Source: Lunularia cruciata (lineage: Eukaryota > Streptophyta > Marchantiopsida > Lunulariales > Lunulariaceae). Taken from it: DNA of 64,000 nucleotides. The notes under the pieces were generated by a model. It was not told the DNA's origin. It made no database searches and was given only the letters and a program-made list of their open reading frames with translations. The stretch spans positions 25,662,732-25,726,731 of the forward strand of contig OX419757.1 of assembly GCA_948567375.1 (NCBI GenBank). The letters are read 5' to 3'. The position numbers and the translations under genes were made by a program. Below, in pieces: positions 21,974-32,839 of this stretch. The number at the start of each line of letters is the position of its first letter. Positions within the stretch are counted from its first letter, which is position 1.

Positions 21974-23730
21974 TAGTAGCAATTCAACCCCTTGAGACAC
22001 CTAATATTGCATCATTACAAAGAAAATATAGCCTTTGGCTAATCTTGCTAGCATGAAGCCTTACCATAACTTAATGGAATTTACGTTTCCAAAAGTACAT
22101 GATGACACAACTAAAAATTCCACCTAGATCTAATTCTTATGAAATCCTATAGCTATTAGTAAGGCTTGACAATGTCTTGTCATTCCCAAAATAGTGAAAT
22201 ATGAGACCTTAATGAGAAAAGAAAGCTAAAGACAAGTTCAAACTTACATATGATTGTGCAAGGTAGTCTAAAAGAATGACCTTGAGCCTCCAATGAGCCT
22301 TGATGAATAAGAACGCAATTATAAGAAAGTGGGACTTAAGCTTGATGTGAGCTCAAAAAAGGAAGAGATTTTATTTAGGAATTAACAATAAACTAAATAA
22401 TAATATTTTTTCAAATTTGACATTCCACTAGTAATCATATCATGACCATCTATGTTTAAACCCTATGATGTAATAAGGGATTTCAGCTAGAAGTTTTTAC
22501 TACCCATAATATCCTAAATTTTCTATAAGTATCAGTAACAATATTTATGGGGAGGTTATGGAGATACTCTAAATTTGTATTGGAAGATATCCATAGCCAT
22601 AAAATATTTACTAGTTCTAAAAATCATGACTCGTAGCTTTTAATAGGCTAAGAGAAATCTGTAAAATTAGAATATTGATGTAAATCAAAATTTAATTTTA
22701 AATTTGGAAGACCAAGTGTTCCAATTGGAGCTTATCAAGTGGTTGTGATAGAACAAAAAATGAATATTTCTAACATTCCTTTGTGAAATTCACAAAATTG
22801 CTAGTTAAGCAAAGAAGAAGAGATTGGATTAAGCACACATCAAGATATGAAAGATATGCAGCATATTAATACCTACAATCAACTCCATAACAAAGTAAAA
22901 AGTGTATGCAATAGTGGATTTTAGAATTTGCAAGTGAGGTCAAAGGTGACATTAACAAATAGGGATTGAGGTTTTGATCAAAGGATGGACACATGAATGG
23001 ATGAATGGAGTGAATATAAACCTTACCTTGACATTGAAGAGAGGGAATTTATTTTAAGGTGGTGTGAATTTTCATACTCCAAAGGTATTTTATAGAGAGA
23101 ATTTTCCAAATCTCTGAAATTCTAAATTTGCCAAATCTCTCAAAGTTGACATACTCGTAATTTTGTTCAAAGTCGGTGCTCTTAAAATTTACATATCTTA
23201 GTGCACAAATATTATCATGCTCCAATTTCCGTTTTTGACAAAAGATAAAAAGATAGAGAAATATAGAATTACATAAAACTTTGGGAGACGGAACAATAGA
23301 ATCTAAGAAAACTTTGAGAGGAGCGGTTGATTTTGAAATGAAACTAGTTCATGCTTGTGCGGGAGGGAATTTAAATTTTATGAAGATCCTTCTTATTCTA
23401 ACACGACGTATGTTTTAGATTCTTCTTGTGATCCGTTGCATGTTTTGGATCCTTCTTACCTTTACAAGTACCTAACTAATACTAATTAGTTAGGGTTCTC
23501 ACCTAATCTATCTCGTAAATCTCATCATTTTATAACCTTTGGATGAAATTGAAATGATATATAAAATCTGTCTATACCATAAGGCATATTTCATTTTTGG
23601 GAATGTTTTTTGGGTACTTACTTTTTTTAAGTATCATTTTTTTTTGAGACTTTCTTTTATGGGTACCGTAAATTTATGTACGGGGTATAGCTAAATGACC
23701 CACCGAGATAGAAATCTGTCAAAACTCTAA

Positions 23731-24072
23731 CTGAAACTCCTAATGTCTCAGAAGTATTACACAGAGCCCAAAGTTCTGATATCCGTCCAAACAACCGATA
23801 CCACGTTTGCAGCTGTCGCTTCCATAACCTAGAGTCCCTATCTGCCAATGCCTATGTTTATTAGGACTTGCATTTGTAGACAATATTACTTAGGTAATAT
23901 AAGGCAGATCCCTCTTATCGATAGTATTGAGTTTAGCTCTATTTTACCCCGATGTTTTTCCGTGTACGACTTGATGGACTCTGAGTTCCGGAAGCGACTG
24001 CTGCAAGGGTTGTTTCGAAGGGAATAATTTAGGGCTCTGTGTAATAATTCCGAGACATCGGGGGTTTCAATT
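23731..24072. repeat. Imperfect inverted repeat, arms ~100 bp, spacer ~135 bp
   Basis: The left arm (about 23731-23838) and right arm (about 23976-24072) are diverged reverse complements. They share TATTACACAGAGCCC / GGGCTCTGTGTAATA and the TGTCGCTTCC / GGAAGCGACTG words. Read outward to inward on opposite strands, both arms give similar peptides (ALCNTSETLGVSV on minus, ALCNNSETSGVSI on plus), so they may be two facing copies of an old coding segment. Confidence 0.6.
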
Positions 24073-24261
24073 ACGGTTCCATCCTTCTTGTTTTCACACG
24101 AGGTCGCCTTCTTCGCCGTCCTTCTAAGAGAAAATCATTAGAAGGATTTGATGATATATCTATCTTCCAGCATTGCGTCTACCGGGGGCACCAGACGTGT
24201 CTTCCACACAAACATCACATCCAGGCATCATAACCAAACAGTATAACTACTTGTTCTACTC

Positions 24262-24406
24262 GCCCACGTGGCCGTTAATTACGTTGACAGTTACTTCGTC
24301 CTCACGCTGAGTCACCCTGTCTAAGTTGCAGTCCTCCACGCTCGAGTAGAATAGAATGAGGTATTGTTCGTCCACTGCAAAAGTAGTCTCATTCGTTCAG
24401 TATAAA
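24262..24406 (+). promoter_or_regulatory. Promoter-like G-box plus TATA, no recognised gene
   Basis: GCCCACGTGGCC (24262-24273) is a strong plant G-box core (CACGTG). AGTATAAAAAC (about 24399-24409) looks like a TATA box 125 bp downstream. The only following plus-strand frame (24412-24693) has no recognisable domain. It could start a non-coding or spliced transcript that I cannot trace. Confidence 0.3.
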
Positions 24407-24409
24407 AAC

Positions 24410-26158
24410 TCTTGGAGAGAAACATAAGAGTTCTTGATAGAGTCGGGGGGATTAATCATTTTTCACAAAAGAACAGTAGAAAGTGGCATAGAAGAACTAT
24501 CCCTGGACATGATCACCTGATAAGTAAACTGTGGGATCAATGTAGAATATACTGGAGCATATGTGCAGAGCGTCCCACACTTCGAGAGAACCAGTGTAGC
24601 CACCATCTAAGTAGCCACTACCTTTACCGTCTATGCCCTCGGAACAAGAATGTACACTTTCTTTGTCAAGTTTGTTCTTGTCTGGCAAGTTAGAACACCG
24701 TAACGATTGCAAGATAAGGTGAAAGCATGGATTTGGCTCGATTGGTCCTGGAATCGGGAAGTAAAACGAGGACTACAGCGATTGCAGACGTCCACAGGAG
24801 ATCTCTAGTTGCTAACATTCACCAAGCAAGACAATTCTATCGTTACTCACTGACCCGTAAGGTGTGTTACTAAGTGTGAAGAGGTTGCATGCGGCATCAT
24901 CTGGATTACATTTCGACATTAGCGGGTTTTCTCACAATGGTTACACTTCTTCCCTCTGGTTTTGTATACCTCTTCTTGCAAAGAAAGGTTGACGACTAGT
25001 AGTTCGTGACGACATATAAGGTTTTCAGCCCTAGACGTGCAAGGGTCAACAGAAGTTTAAGGTACTTAGACAGTGACTCAATATAAGTGTTCTTCTCCGA
25101 TAGTTGGTAGCCTCGAGTTTGGTAGTTCGGAATCTTTTACGTTTGCCACGGTATGCAGTGGCAAATTAATTCAGTGATCGCTCAAACACGTAGTGCATCT
25201 CTCTTCTGCTAGTCAGTTCCAGAGCTGAGACAGGGCTGCATCCGTGAGATTCCGGCGCAAGTAGTCTTACCGCCTGGACAATGTAGAGTTATCTTCTCTG
25301 CATGCAGGTTAGTGCTAAACTACTCCCACGAATTCAAGTTCAGAGGTGTAACCTATCTTTGTTCCTGTGTTCCAGAACCTTCACGTAATTATACAACCTG
25401 ATAATGTGACATCTAGCACCATTTAAGGAAGAAAATCATGAAAAACGAGCCGTCTTGGTGCTTATAAAGAGCACTAGAGCATTTACTGCTCAGAGACGAG
25501 AAGTAGGCGACCAGATACAAATGATTTGGCGATGAAGTTTCGGGTCATGAATGTGGTGTACGGAGAAACAAACCTTGGGAACTAAGAGCGCTCTCCAGAA
25601 CGCGCGGATCTTCAAGAACTTGAATCACAACTACCACAATGGAACCCTATCCATTCAACTAGCAAACCTTACATGAGTAAATTAAATCTCATGCAAACTT
25701 CGCGCATGGACAAGTACAAATCCTTAACTTCGATGGGAGATTCAGGTGTATTCAGTTGTAATTAAGACCAATGCAGAAAAAGACCTTGCTCATGACAGAG
25801 AAGCGAGGCAAAATCCTGAAAAGATCTAATACAATGGGATGGGGAGTGTTGACAAGTAGAACTTAATGTCTCCAATAGCAACAAAAAGGTTCTCTCCATT
25901 CCGTAGAGATTTCAGGAAAATAGAGAATGTCCCTGAAGCTCTCGGCACTATATACATATTCAACGTAGTACGCTCCATTAGCTCGTCATCTCTACTCACC
26001 TGCACTATCAAACTATCGAACTATCGAACTATCCTCCAGTAATTAATGACTGAAGCATTAGTCTCTTCTGTGGATTCTGCAGCAAATACTGTTACAGTCG
26101 TTATGCAATACATTGCAAGTGGTACCAACCGGCACATTCATCTTCTGGACTCCTCAAC
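24410..26158. other. Non-repetitive region without recognisable gene
   Basis: The composition is more GC-rich and less repetitive than the transposon blocks, resembling gene-flanking DNA. No conserved frame was found. A small tandem of AACTATCG units lies at about 26008-26035, and 26040-26158 is probably the 3' UTR of the ALB3 gene. Confidence 0.5.
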
Positions 26159-27682
26159 TTACTCTGCACGTCGAGACCTTTTTGATCGCTTGCTTCTCTT
26201 GCTACCTGCTGCACCTCCTACCTCGACAGCGTCTTTGTCGGAGGAAACGTCAATGACATCGTCTTCAAGGTCATCCTGATCACTAGAGTCTCCAGCAGCA
26301 GCCGATGAACCGTTAGCTTCTACTGACTGAGCTTTTACCACAGTGGATTCTGCTTTCTTGCCTTTTCTCCTCGCTTCTTGCTGCTTCAGCTCCCTAAATT
26401 TCTCTCCTCGCCTGTCCTCCTTGGAAGAAGTGCTGACAGTTGTTGCTGCAGGTAAGCTGGTGGCTGCAGGAGGTGATGCTGGGGTTGACCGTTTAGCTTG
26501 GCCAGCACTAATGATGGTAGCGTTTGTATCGACTGCATCAGTCTTGGGTTTTCTCAACCACACCTGCTGGGCAGTACTAAGAACATTGTTCGTCAACCAG
26601 TATAAGCTTAATCCTGAGGGTACGGAGAGTGAAAAGTAACCAATCATAAGAGGGAGAAACTTTAAAATAAGTTGGGTGTTTTTCTGACTAGGATCAGTTG
26701 ACTGGGGTGGCTGCATAATCTGCATTGAGACGAATTGCGACACAACGAGCAAAACAGGTAGAACCAAATAAGCAAGGGTATCAGCCCATCCAAGGGGAGG
26801 TACACCATTCTCGAAGGGAAACAGCCATGAAATCCCACTCCCAGCTTGTCTAGCCACTATGGTTGTAGGTCCAGCTAGAGATGGAATCCAGAAGAAACCC
26901 TCCGTGAGAAGCCCCTCGTTCGCCACATTAGAAAGAGCCCGGTACAAGCCAATCCACACCGGCAGAGTTGCAAGTGTAGGCAGACATCCTGCAAGGGGGT
27001 TCACCCCCGCCTGCTTGTAAAGCCTTGCAGTCTCCAACTGAATCCTCTCCTGATCCCCCTGGTATCGTGTCTGAATAGCCTTGAGCTTAGGCTGCAAATT
27101 TTGCATGTTAATGGTGGATTCAACCTGCGCTTTTGTAAGCGGGAAGGTAGCTGCCTTAACTAAGACGGTTAGAATAATAATGGCAAAACCATAAGAGTAA
27201 GGAACGTTAACACTCGCCAAGCCATCCTTTAAAATCTTGAGAAAAAACTCCAGAGAATCAGTGACTCCACCTAGCCATCCACCACTCTGCCTTCCCACTT
27301 CTGTCGCTCCATCTGCACTAACTGCTGCATCCGCAAGCATAAAGACAGCGCCTTCGGCCTTCGTGAGCATTTCCTGTGCAATCTCGGAGGGATGGGTAAG
27401 AGCTGCCAAGTGCATGTGGATTTCCTCTGCCCCAGGAATGGGCCCTAAGTGTGCCCTGGCGAAGAAATATTTCTGCCCCGTTCTCAGAGGACTCCATGGC
27501 TGCCCATAAATTTGTGGCCCCCCTTTGAGAATCAAAGCTCTGCGCCTGAACGGCCTGCTGCTCTTCAAACTCTGAAGTGAAGCAGCCACAGAAGAAGCTC
27601 CATTGCTTTTACCTTCCACCGCTGGCCGAGCAGCAACCAGCAAGTCCAGCCGGCACTGCAGTGCCGCCGAGGAAACAGACAT
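26159..27682 (-). CDS. ALB3: Thylakoid membrane insertase ALBINO3 (YidC/Oxa1/Alb3 family)
   Basis: Intact single-exon gene, 507 codons. It inserts light-harvesting chlorophyll proteins and other proteins into the thylakoid membrane with the chloroplast SRP pathway. Residues 1 to about 75 are Ser/Ala/Arg-rich and fit a chloroplast transit peptide. The insertase core runs from about 140 to 375, with hydrophobic segments near 163-179, 231-252, 303-321 and 340-362 and the conserved stretches VLVKAATFPLTKAQVES, GVNPLAGCLPTLATLPVWIG, NEGLLTEGFFWIPSLAGPTT and SVPSGLSLYWLTNN. The C-terminal tail has the two basic cpSRP43-binding regions of plant ALB3: GEKFRELKQQEARRK (about 426-440) and a final KRSKRSKRSRR (about 495-505). 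Arabidopsis ALB3 is about 460 residues and, from memory, has many introns, so absence of introns is notable. The start is the first Met of the open frame, just ahead of the transit-like segment. Confidence 0.95.
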   Translation of the reverse strand: MSVSSAALQCRLDLLVAARPAVEGKSNGASSVAASLQSLKSSRPFRRRALILKGGPQIYGQPWSPLRTGQKYFFARAHLGPIPGAEEIHMHLAALTHPSEIAQEMLTKAEGAVFMLADAAVSADGATEVGRQSGGWLGGVTDSLEFFLKILKDGLASVNVPYSYGFAIIILTVLVKAATFPLTKAQVESTINMQNLQPKLKAIQTRYQGDQERIQLETARLYKQAGVNPLAGCLPTLATLPVWIGLYRALSNVANEGLLTEGFFWIPSLAGPTTIVARQAGSGISWLFPFENGVPPLGWADTLAYLVLPVLLVVSQFVSMQIMQPPQSTDPSQKNTQLILKFLPLMIGYFSLSVPSGLSLYWLTNNVLSTAQQVWLRKPKTDAVDTNATIISAGQAKRSTPASPPAATSLPAATTVSTSSKEDRRGEKFRELKQQEARRKGKKAESTVVKAQSVEANGSSAAAGDSSDQDDLEDDVIDVSSDKDAVEVGGAAGSKRSKRSKRSRRAE

Positions 27683-28075
27683 AGCTGGCTGGCTGTTATT
27701 CTTGCGAGGAACTCAAATTCCTCTCGAACACCCGACTCAGAATTCTCTCTCTCTCTCTCCTCTTCCTCCTTCCACCTACTTCAGGTGTTGGAGCCGCGGG
27801 TGTGGCTATACAAAATGGCCTCTCAAACACCTCAGTCCTAGGAGAACTAGACGAACAAATAAGACAGTTCCTTCTCTTTTTTTTCCCACCAAGGTTGAGT
27901 AACAATCACGTTCTTCTCTTCCTTTCTTGTGGTAAACTCGAATTGCAGCTCACTCGCTACTCGTCGATAACCTACCTTGTCGAACAGAGCCTGACTTCTG
28001 CAGGGCCGAGAAGAACCCACCGATGACTGATCCACCGGTTGACACCCTTGTAAACCTCCTCATCAAGATATAGAT
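27683..28075 (-). promoter_or_regulatory. Probable ALB3 5' UTR and core promoter
   Basis: Upstream of the ALB3 start the plus strand shows CTCTCTCTCTCTCCTCTTCCTCC (27747-27772), a GA/CT tract typical of plant 5' UTRs. The region is non-repetitive. A second pyrimidine-rich tract lies at 28082-28135. No unambiguous TATA box was found. Confidence 0.4.
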
Positions 28076-28831
28076 ATGATCTTCCATTCCCTCCCGTCCT
28101 CTCCTCTCCTCCCCTCCCCTCTCTCTCTTCTTCGTCTTGTCTCTAGTGCCCTCTTCACAGCAATCAATGCTCAGCATCTCCAAATCCTGTCTCTCGCCGG
28201 AGTTCAGGATTGCAGTCCGCATTTTGACCACTTTATCCTTCCCACACTCTCCATCAGGAGTTCACCTTTATTTACGAGGACGGAGATTGTACACAAAGGG
28301 AGAGGGAGTTTCATAATGCTTCTTGGTAGCGTGCGCAATTAGCGTGGCATCGTTATTGGAGAGAAGCATAGTGTGTTCCAATCATATTATTCTTGTGCTA
28401 GCTATAGTTACTCCTCTCCATGTGATCATTTAGTAAATTGCACGGGATACACCATGCCTTGTGTGTCACCGGGCATTCTACCTCACAGGAATAAAGAATA
28501 AAGGAATAAAGACCCTTGTGAAAATGATACATAATAATTATAATTGGATTACTTTGTAATGTTCACATGAGACAAGCTACCGTATTGACAACAATGATAT
28601 TGACAACAATGACACTTTGTATTATGCATGCTTCTCTATACCTTTGTTGATCATTCTAGAGATATTGATCGAGTCATGGGAGTGGTTAAGATCCCAAACG
28701 TGTTGTATTTTGGGGTTATTTTAAACTAGTTTTCCATGTTTATGTTTATTCCATAGGTTACCACATACACTCCATGATGAGGCTAGATAGACTTTTCACT
28801 TTATCGTTCGCATGTGATCCCTTAGACTAGT

Positions 28832-31402
28832 TTGCATGATTCTTATTCCTACTATTCCCTTGATGGTGCATTCATTATGCTAGAGGGGGATGTGTGGGGC
28901 ATAGAGAGGTGGCTACTAGATTTTGTCGATTCCGAGCGGGGGATTGGGTTGCCCAACAGGAGGAGTTCTATTAGGGTTGCACATTTTAGGAGACAGATTT
29001 TTCCACAAGATATCATAGAGTCTAGTCAATTACAATGGTGTAGGACATGGGGTCATGCCGAAAAGTTTTGTAGAGCAGCACAAGCACTGCACCGTTTGTC
29101 TATGGCTAGTCCCATTGATGAGACTATATTTTCCCTACGCTCACTACATTCTATGGCAAGAGAAGGAGTACCATTAGAGGTCTTATATAATTAACCTAAG
29201 TAGCTTTAATGTCTTGATATGTCACTCTTTCCATAAGCATTGTGCGTTGCTCCTCGTCTCTCCTCAAGAGGCTTGTCAAGTATGGTATATGAGTATCTTA
29301 GAGATTGCTTTCAAGCATATGATCCTTTTAGTGGATTTCTTGAGCTATTTCAAGTGGTTGCCATGGTAGCAAGGAGAGATATTCCCACGTCAATTAGTCG
29401 GGTGTTAGGGGCTGGTCTACTTCTCGTGATGGAAAAAGGTACAAGGAGCATTAGACCAATTATTATTGGAGAGATCCTTTTGTGCTTGGTTAGTCGTACC
29501 ATTGTCCTTCAACATCCATCTTACTTCCAAGAGCACCTCAATCCACATTAGTTTAGAGTAGCTACACTTTGAGATTGTGAGGCTTTCCTTAGGCATTATG
29601 GCACTCCTAGACATCCATCCAGAGTGGGTTGTCCTATAGGTGGATATTGCAAATGTTTTTAATAACATCTCTCAAGCATCCATCTTTAGAGAGCTTTGGG
29701 AGACCATTGGATCCTTGGTGAGTATCATTCCTTTTGTGCGGTTGTTTTATGGCTCTCATCCTTCCCTTTACTACCAACATGGGTCATCACAAGAAGAGTC
29801 ACCATCTTGGAGTCAATTGTCAATACAAAATAGGAAGATCCTTTAGGGGGACCTTTGTTTGCCATGGCTAACTTCAAAGCTTGCTTATCTACTACTTTGG
29901 CCATGTCAGGTTGTGCTTTTCTCTCCTTAGCACATGATACACACATTGTGTGCTCCATAGATCAGATTAAGCAAGCCTTTGATCACTTGACTACCAAGCT
30001 ACATCATGTAGGTTTGAGAGTCAAGGTGTCAAAGTGCAAATCATGATCTCTTTCAAGTATCCCTCTCCACCATGAGCTTCTAGAGGGTTGTGTCATATCT
30101 ATAGATGGACTACATATTCTTGAGGTGCTAGTAGGATCTAAGGATTTTGCTACATGCTTCTTAGACACTGCACTTATAGAGGATATTTTCCATATGGATA
30201 ACCTTGTTCTACTAAAAGATCTATAGGTAGCATTTGGTATACTCTCCTCTAGTATTACCCTTGACCAACTTACCTTCTCCACAAGTTTTGTTCTTCCTTG
30301 ACTTTCCTATCATGTCTTGGAGCTTTTGATAAGAGGATTATGGGAGTCTTTGGTGATATCCTTGGACCAAGGACACTTGAGTGTGTGACAAGGGATTTAG
30401 CACATAGACAAATATCTCTACCAATCTTGTATGGAGGGTTAGGCCTATTATCTATGGAGGAAATAGCACTTAAAGCATTTCTTGGTAGTTGTGCTCTCTT
30501 GGCATCCCTACTTTCCTCTCATATTGTGGTTGCTAAGAGGCCAATTTTGGAGATAAATGTGACCAAGGTGGAAGAAGGATCTCCTTCTCTTTAGGTATTA
30601 TTGTGGCAAATGAGAGATAGTCTATCTTCATAGGCACAAGAGGACCTTCTATAATTTGCTTCACTATCATCAAATTTGACCAAAGGTTTCTAGTTTTCCT
30701 TGATGGAGCAATAGTACCAACATATGCTACATTCTCTCTTAGTTGACTCATCCATTACTTGGGCTAATATAGCACATCTTTGCTCTTGCTCTAGCATGGG
30801 TGCAAGCTCTTAGATCCTAGCTCAACCATGCATTAGGTCATTCCAACTTGTACTAACCACCTTCACTACAACAATGAGGTTCCGCCTAGGTTTGGTCCAC
30901 CCGTTTACATCTTCATTACTCATTTGTGAGTGCAATTCTACACTAGATGCAATAACAATCCATAGGACAAAATTGCCTTTTGAGGATAGAGGATAGCTAC
31001 CCATGATGCCATCAGGGATATAGTGTTTGCTATGGCATGTGAGTGGATACCTTGCTTAGAAGGAGCGTTGCATATTCTTTGCAAATGACATGTGTTAGAG
31101 AAAAATTATACTTGGTACAAGATGATTAGGTGATAATGGTAGATATTGTAATTATAGACCTTACATGTGATGCAAGTTTGGACGTAGTGATTACTCATCT
31201 TCTTGGATAGGCGGTGAGCGGAGTAGCAGTATGGAAGGTCTCCTCCAAGTATAGGGATATGCGGCAAGGTCACCTCTTTGTTCCTCTAGTCTTGGAGTTA
31301 TATGGAGTGATGGACATGAAATTTGATATATTTTTCAAGGAATGTGTGAGAGTTTATCATATTAGACTCCAAGTGTACCACTCTCACTCTCATACTTTGT
31401 AG
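28832..31402 (+). pseudogene. Non-LTR retrotransposon reverse transcriptase relic
   Basis: Frame-broken coding sequence of an unusual plant/algal non-LTR reverse transcriptase. In order: an N-terminal region (28832-29194, 29240-29551) including RPIIIGEILLCLVSRTI; an RT palm region with VDIANVFNNIS (29641-29673, first catalytic Asp in VDIANVFN); FVRLFYGSHPSLYY; GGPLFAMANFKA (about 29848-29884); AHDTHIV, where the DD motif has become HD (about 29932-29952); LPILYGGLGLLSMEE (about 30420-30465); and a C-terminal domain with DIVIIDLTCDASLDVVITHL, then AVSGVA and LELYGVMDMKFDIFFKECV (about 31145-31350). There are many stops and shifts, and neither end was defined. Confidence 0.75.
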
Positions 31403-32320
31403 CATACTTTAGATAGTATGTGTCCTTTGCTCTTCAAAGAGCATAGGCTGGTGCAATCCATAGGAGAGCAATCACTCTAAGTGATACTTCTTTGGATGCT
31501 CCAATATTTTGTAGACCTTACAACTTGCATAGCTTGGATATCTTAGGTGCGATAGGGCAGATTTCTTATATTGATACTATTGGGGCCTACCCTCATTTTA
31601 CCTCTTTTAACTCTCCCTTGTAAGGCTTGATAGAGTCTTCCCATCCTTCATGTGTTCTATGTGGTTGCCTTTTTTAGCTATTGCTTTCTTTGAGTTCAAA
31701 TTATAAATTTTATTATTTGTTATGAAAATAAAATCATTTAGTTCTTTAAATAAGAAACAAAGGAATTTGGAGCACATTTATACTTGTAGAGATAAAAGAC
31801 TCTAGACAAAAGAGAGAGAAGAGAAAGGTTATTTGAATTGAATTTCAATTATCTAAATTGAGGACAATGGTATTGTATGTGATATATATATATACATATA
31901 TGTATATATTGCATGAAAAAGTACAAGAATACTTGCAATGAACAAGTAAAAGGATAAAAAGTTTACAAACATAGCTTATGACAACAATAACTAAACTAAA
32001 AACTAATAAAAATGCACTCAAATATTTATATGATATATACTTATGTAATTTTAGCTAGACAAAAAATTGGTTACCATGTCGTGAGTATACATATCACTAC
32101 ATTAATATACATTCTTGTTAACATCATGAAAAAACACAATTTATATATAAAAATAATATATAAACTCTAAAATATCATAATGAATCAGAAATCAGATCTC
32201 AAATGGTAAACATTATTCCAATAGGAATTGATTACACTCATCAAACAAAACACACTCTAGTTTATAGAATCCAAGTTGCACTTACTAGCTCTATCCACCA
32301 TAGCCAATAATTTAATATAT
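31403..32320. other. AT-rich spacer with short palindromic TA tract
   Basis: No gene seen. The segment 31881-31909 (ATATATATATACATATATGTATATAT) is an AT palindrome. Part of this stretch may belong to the 3' LTR of the old minus-strand gypsy element. Confidence 0.5.
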
Positions 32321-32590
32321 AAGAAGTGAGCTCTTTGGAGCTCCATTTTGAGGTATGCCTCTCCTTGGAGAGGTCAAGAAGTCTAACCCTAATAGCACAT
32401 CTGATGGTATTAATGATGCAAATGGTGGCTTTTATTGTGTGATCAAAAACCCTAACGTAATAAACAGTTGCCATTAAGTAGTCTATCAATTGCTACGTAC
32501 ACAATTGAGACTGTCAAGATAATCACTTCAATGTCCTAGCAAACTAGCTTTGGTGATACAAATATCATGATAGCAATTTTTCATATATAT
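32320..32590 (-). repeat. Probable 3' LTR fragment of old PHD-type gypsy element
   Basis: The segment resembles 44570-44830 in the same orientation. Shared order: GAGCTCT/GGGCTCT, a CCTCTCCTTGG / CCTCCTTGG core, TAATGGTATTAATGATG / TAATGGTATTGATGGTG, GTGTGATCAAAA, then TTAGTAGTC-like and ATCACTT...CCTAGCAAA.TAGCTT. The pair brackets the gag and integrase relics of one minus-strand element, so they are best explained as its LTRs. Boundaries were not resolved. Confidence 0.5.
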
Positions 32591-32839
32591 TTTGTGGTCA
32601 ACATCATACACTATAGAAGCATAACTCATATAAGAAGTCATACACAAACTTTAAATTGCAACAATCACCTTCCCTAGTTGGTGGTTAGGTCTCTCTAACT
32701 CAAAATAGTCATCTACTACAAGTATGTGGTATGCCCTCTGGTGATAAAGATCAAGAGACCAAGTACTATTGTGCTACATTGTTAGTCATATGTTTGCAAT
32801 TTGTACCACCTAAGGAGTGCACTATCTAAGTTGTCAAGA

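Larger units (their letters stand above)
19392..23650. other. Gene-free AT-rich intergenic region
   Basis: Only short open frames without recognisable domains occur (for example 20599-20811 minus). Two long microsatellites are listed separately. No promoter or RNA gene could be supported. Confidence 0.6.

Noticed and set aside
24412..24693. 93-codon frame after a TATA-like box
   Set aside because: No conserved motif and no splice context; kept only as part of the promoter-like observation.
26343..26639. Plus-strand open frame of 98 codons
   Set aside because: Antisense shadow of the ALB3 gene; no recognisable domain.
31881..31909. AT palindrome as a terminator or origin
   Set aside because: Simple TA-rich repeat; such tracts are common in AT-rich plant DNA.
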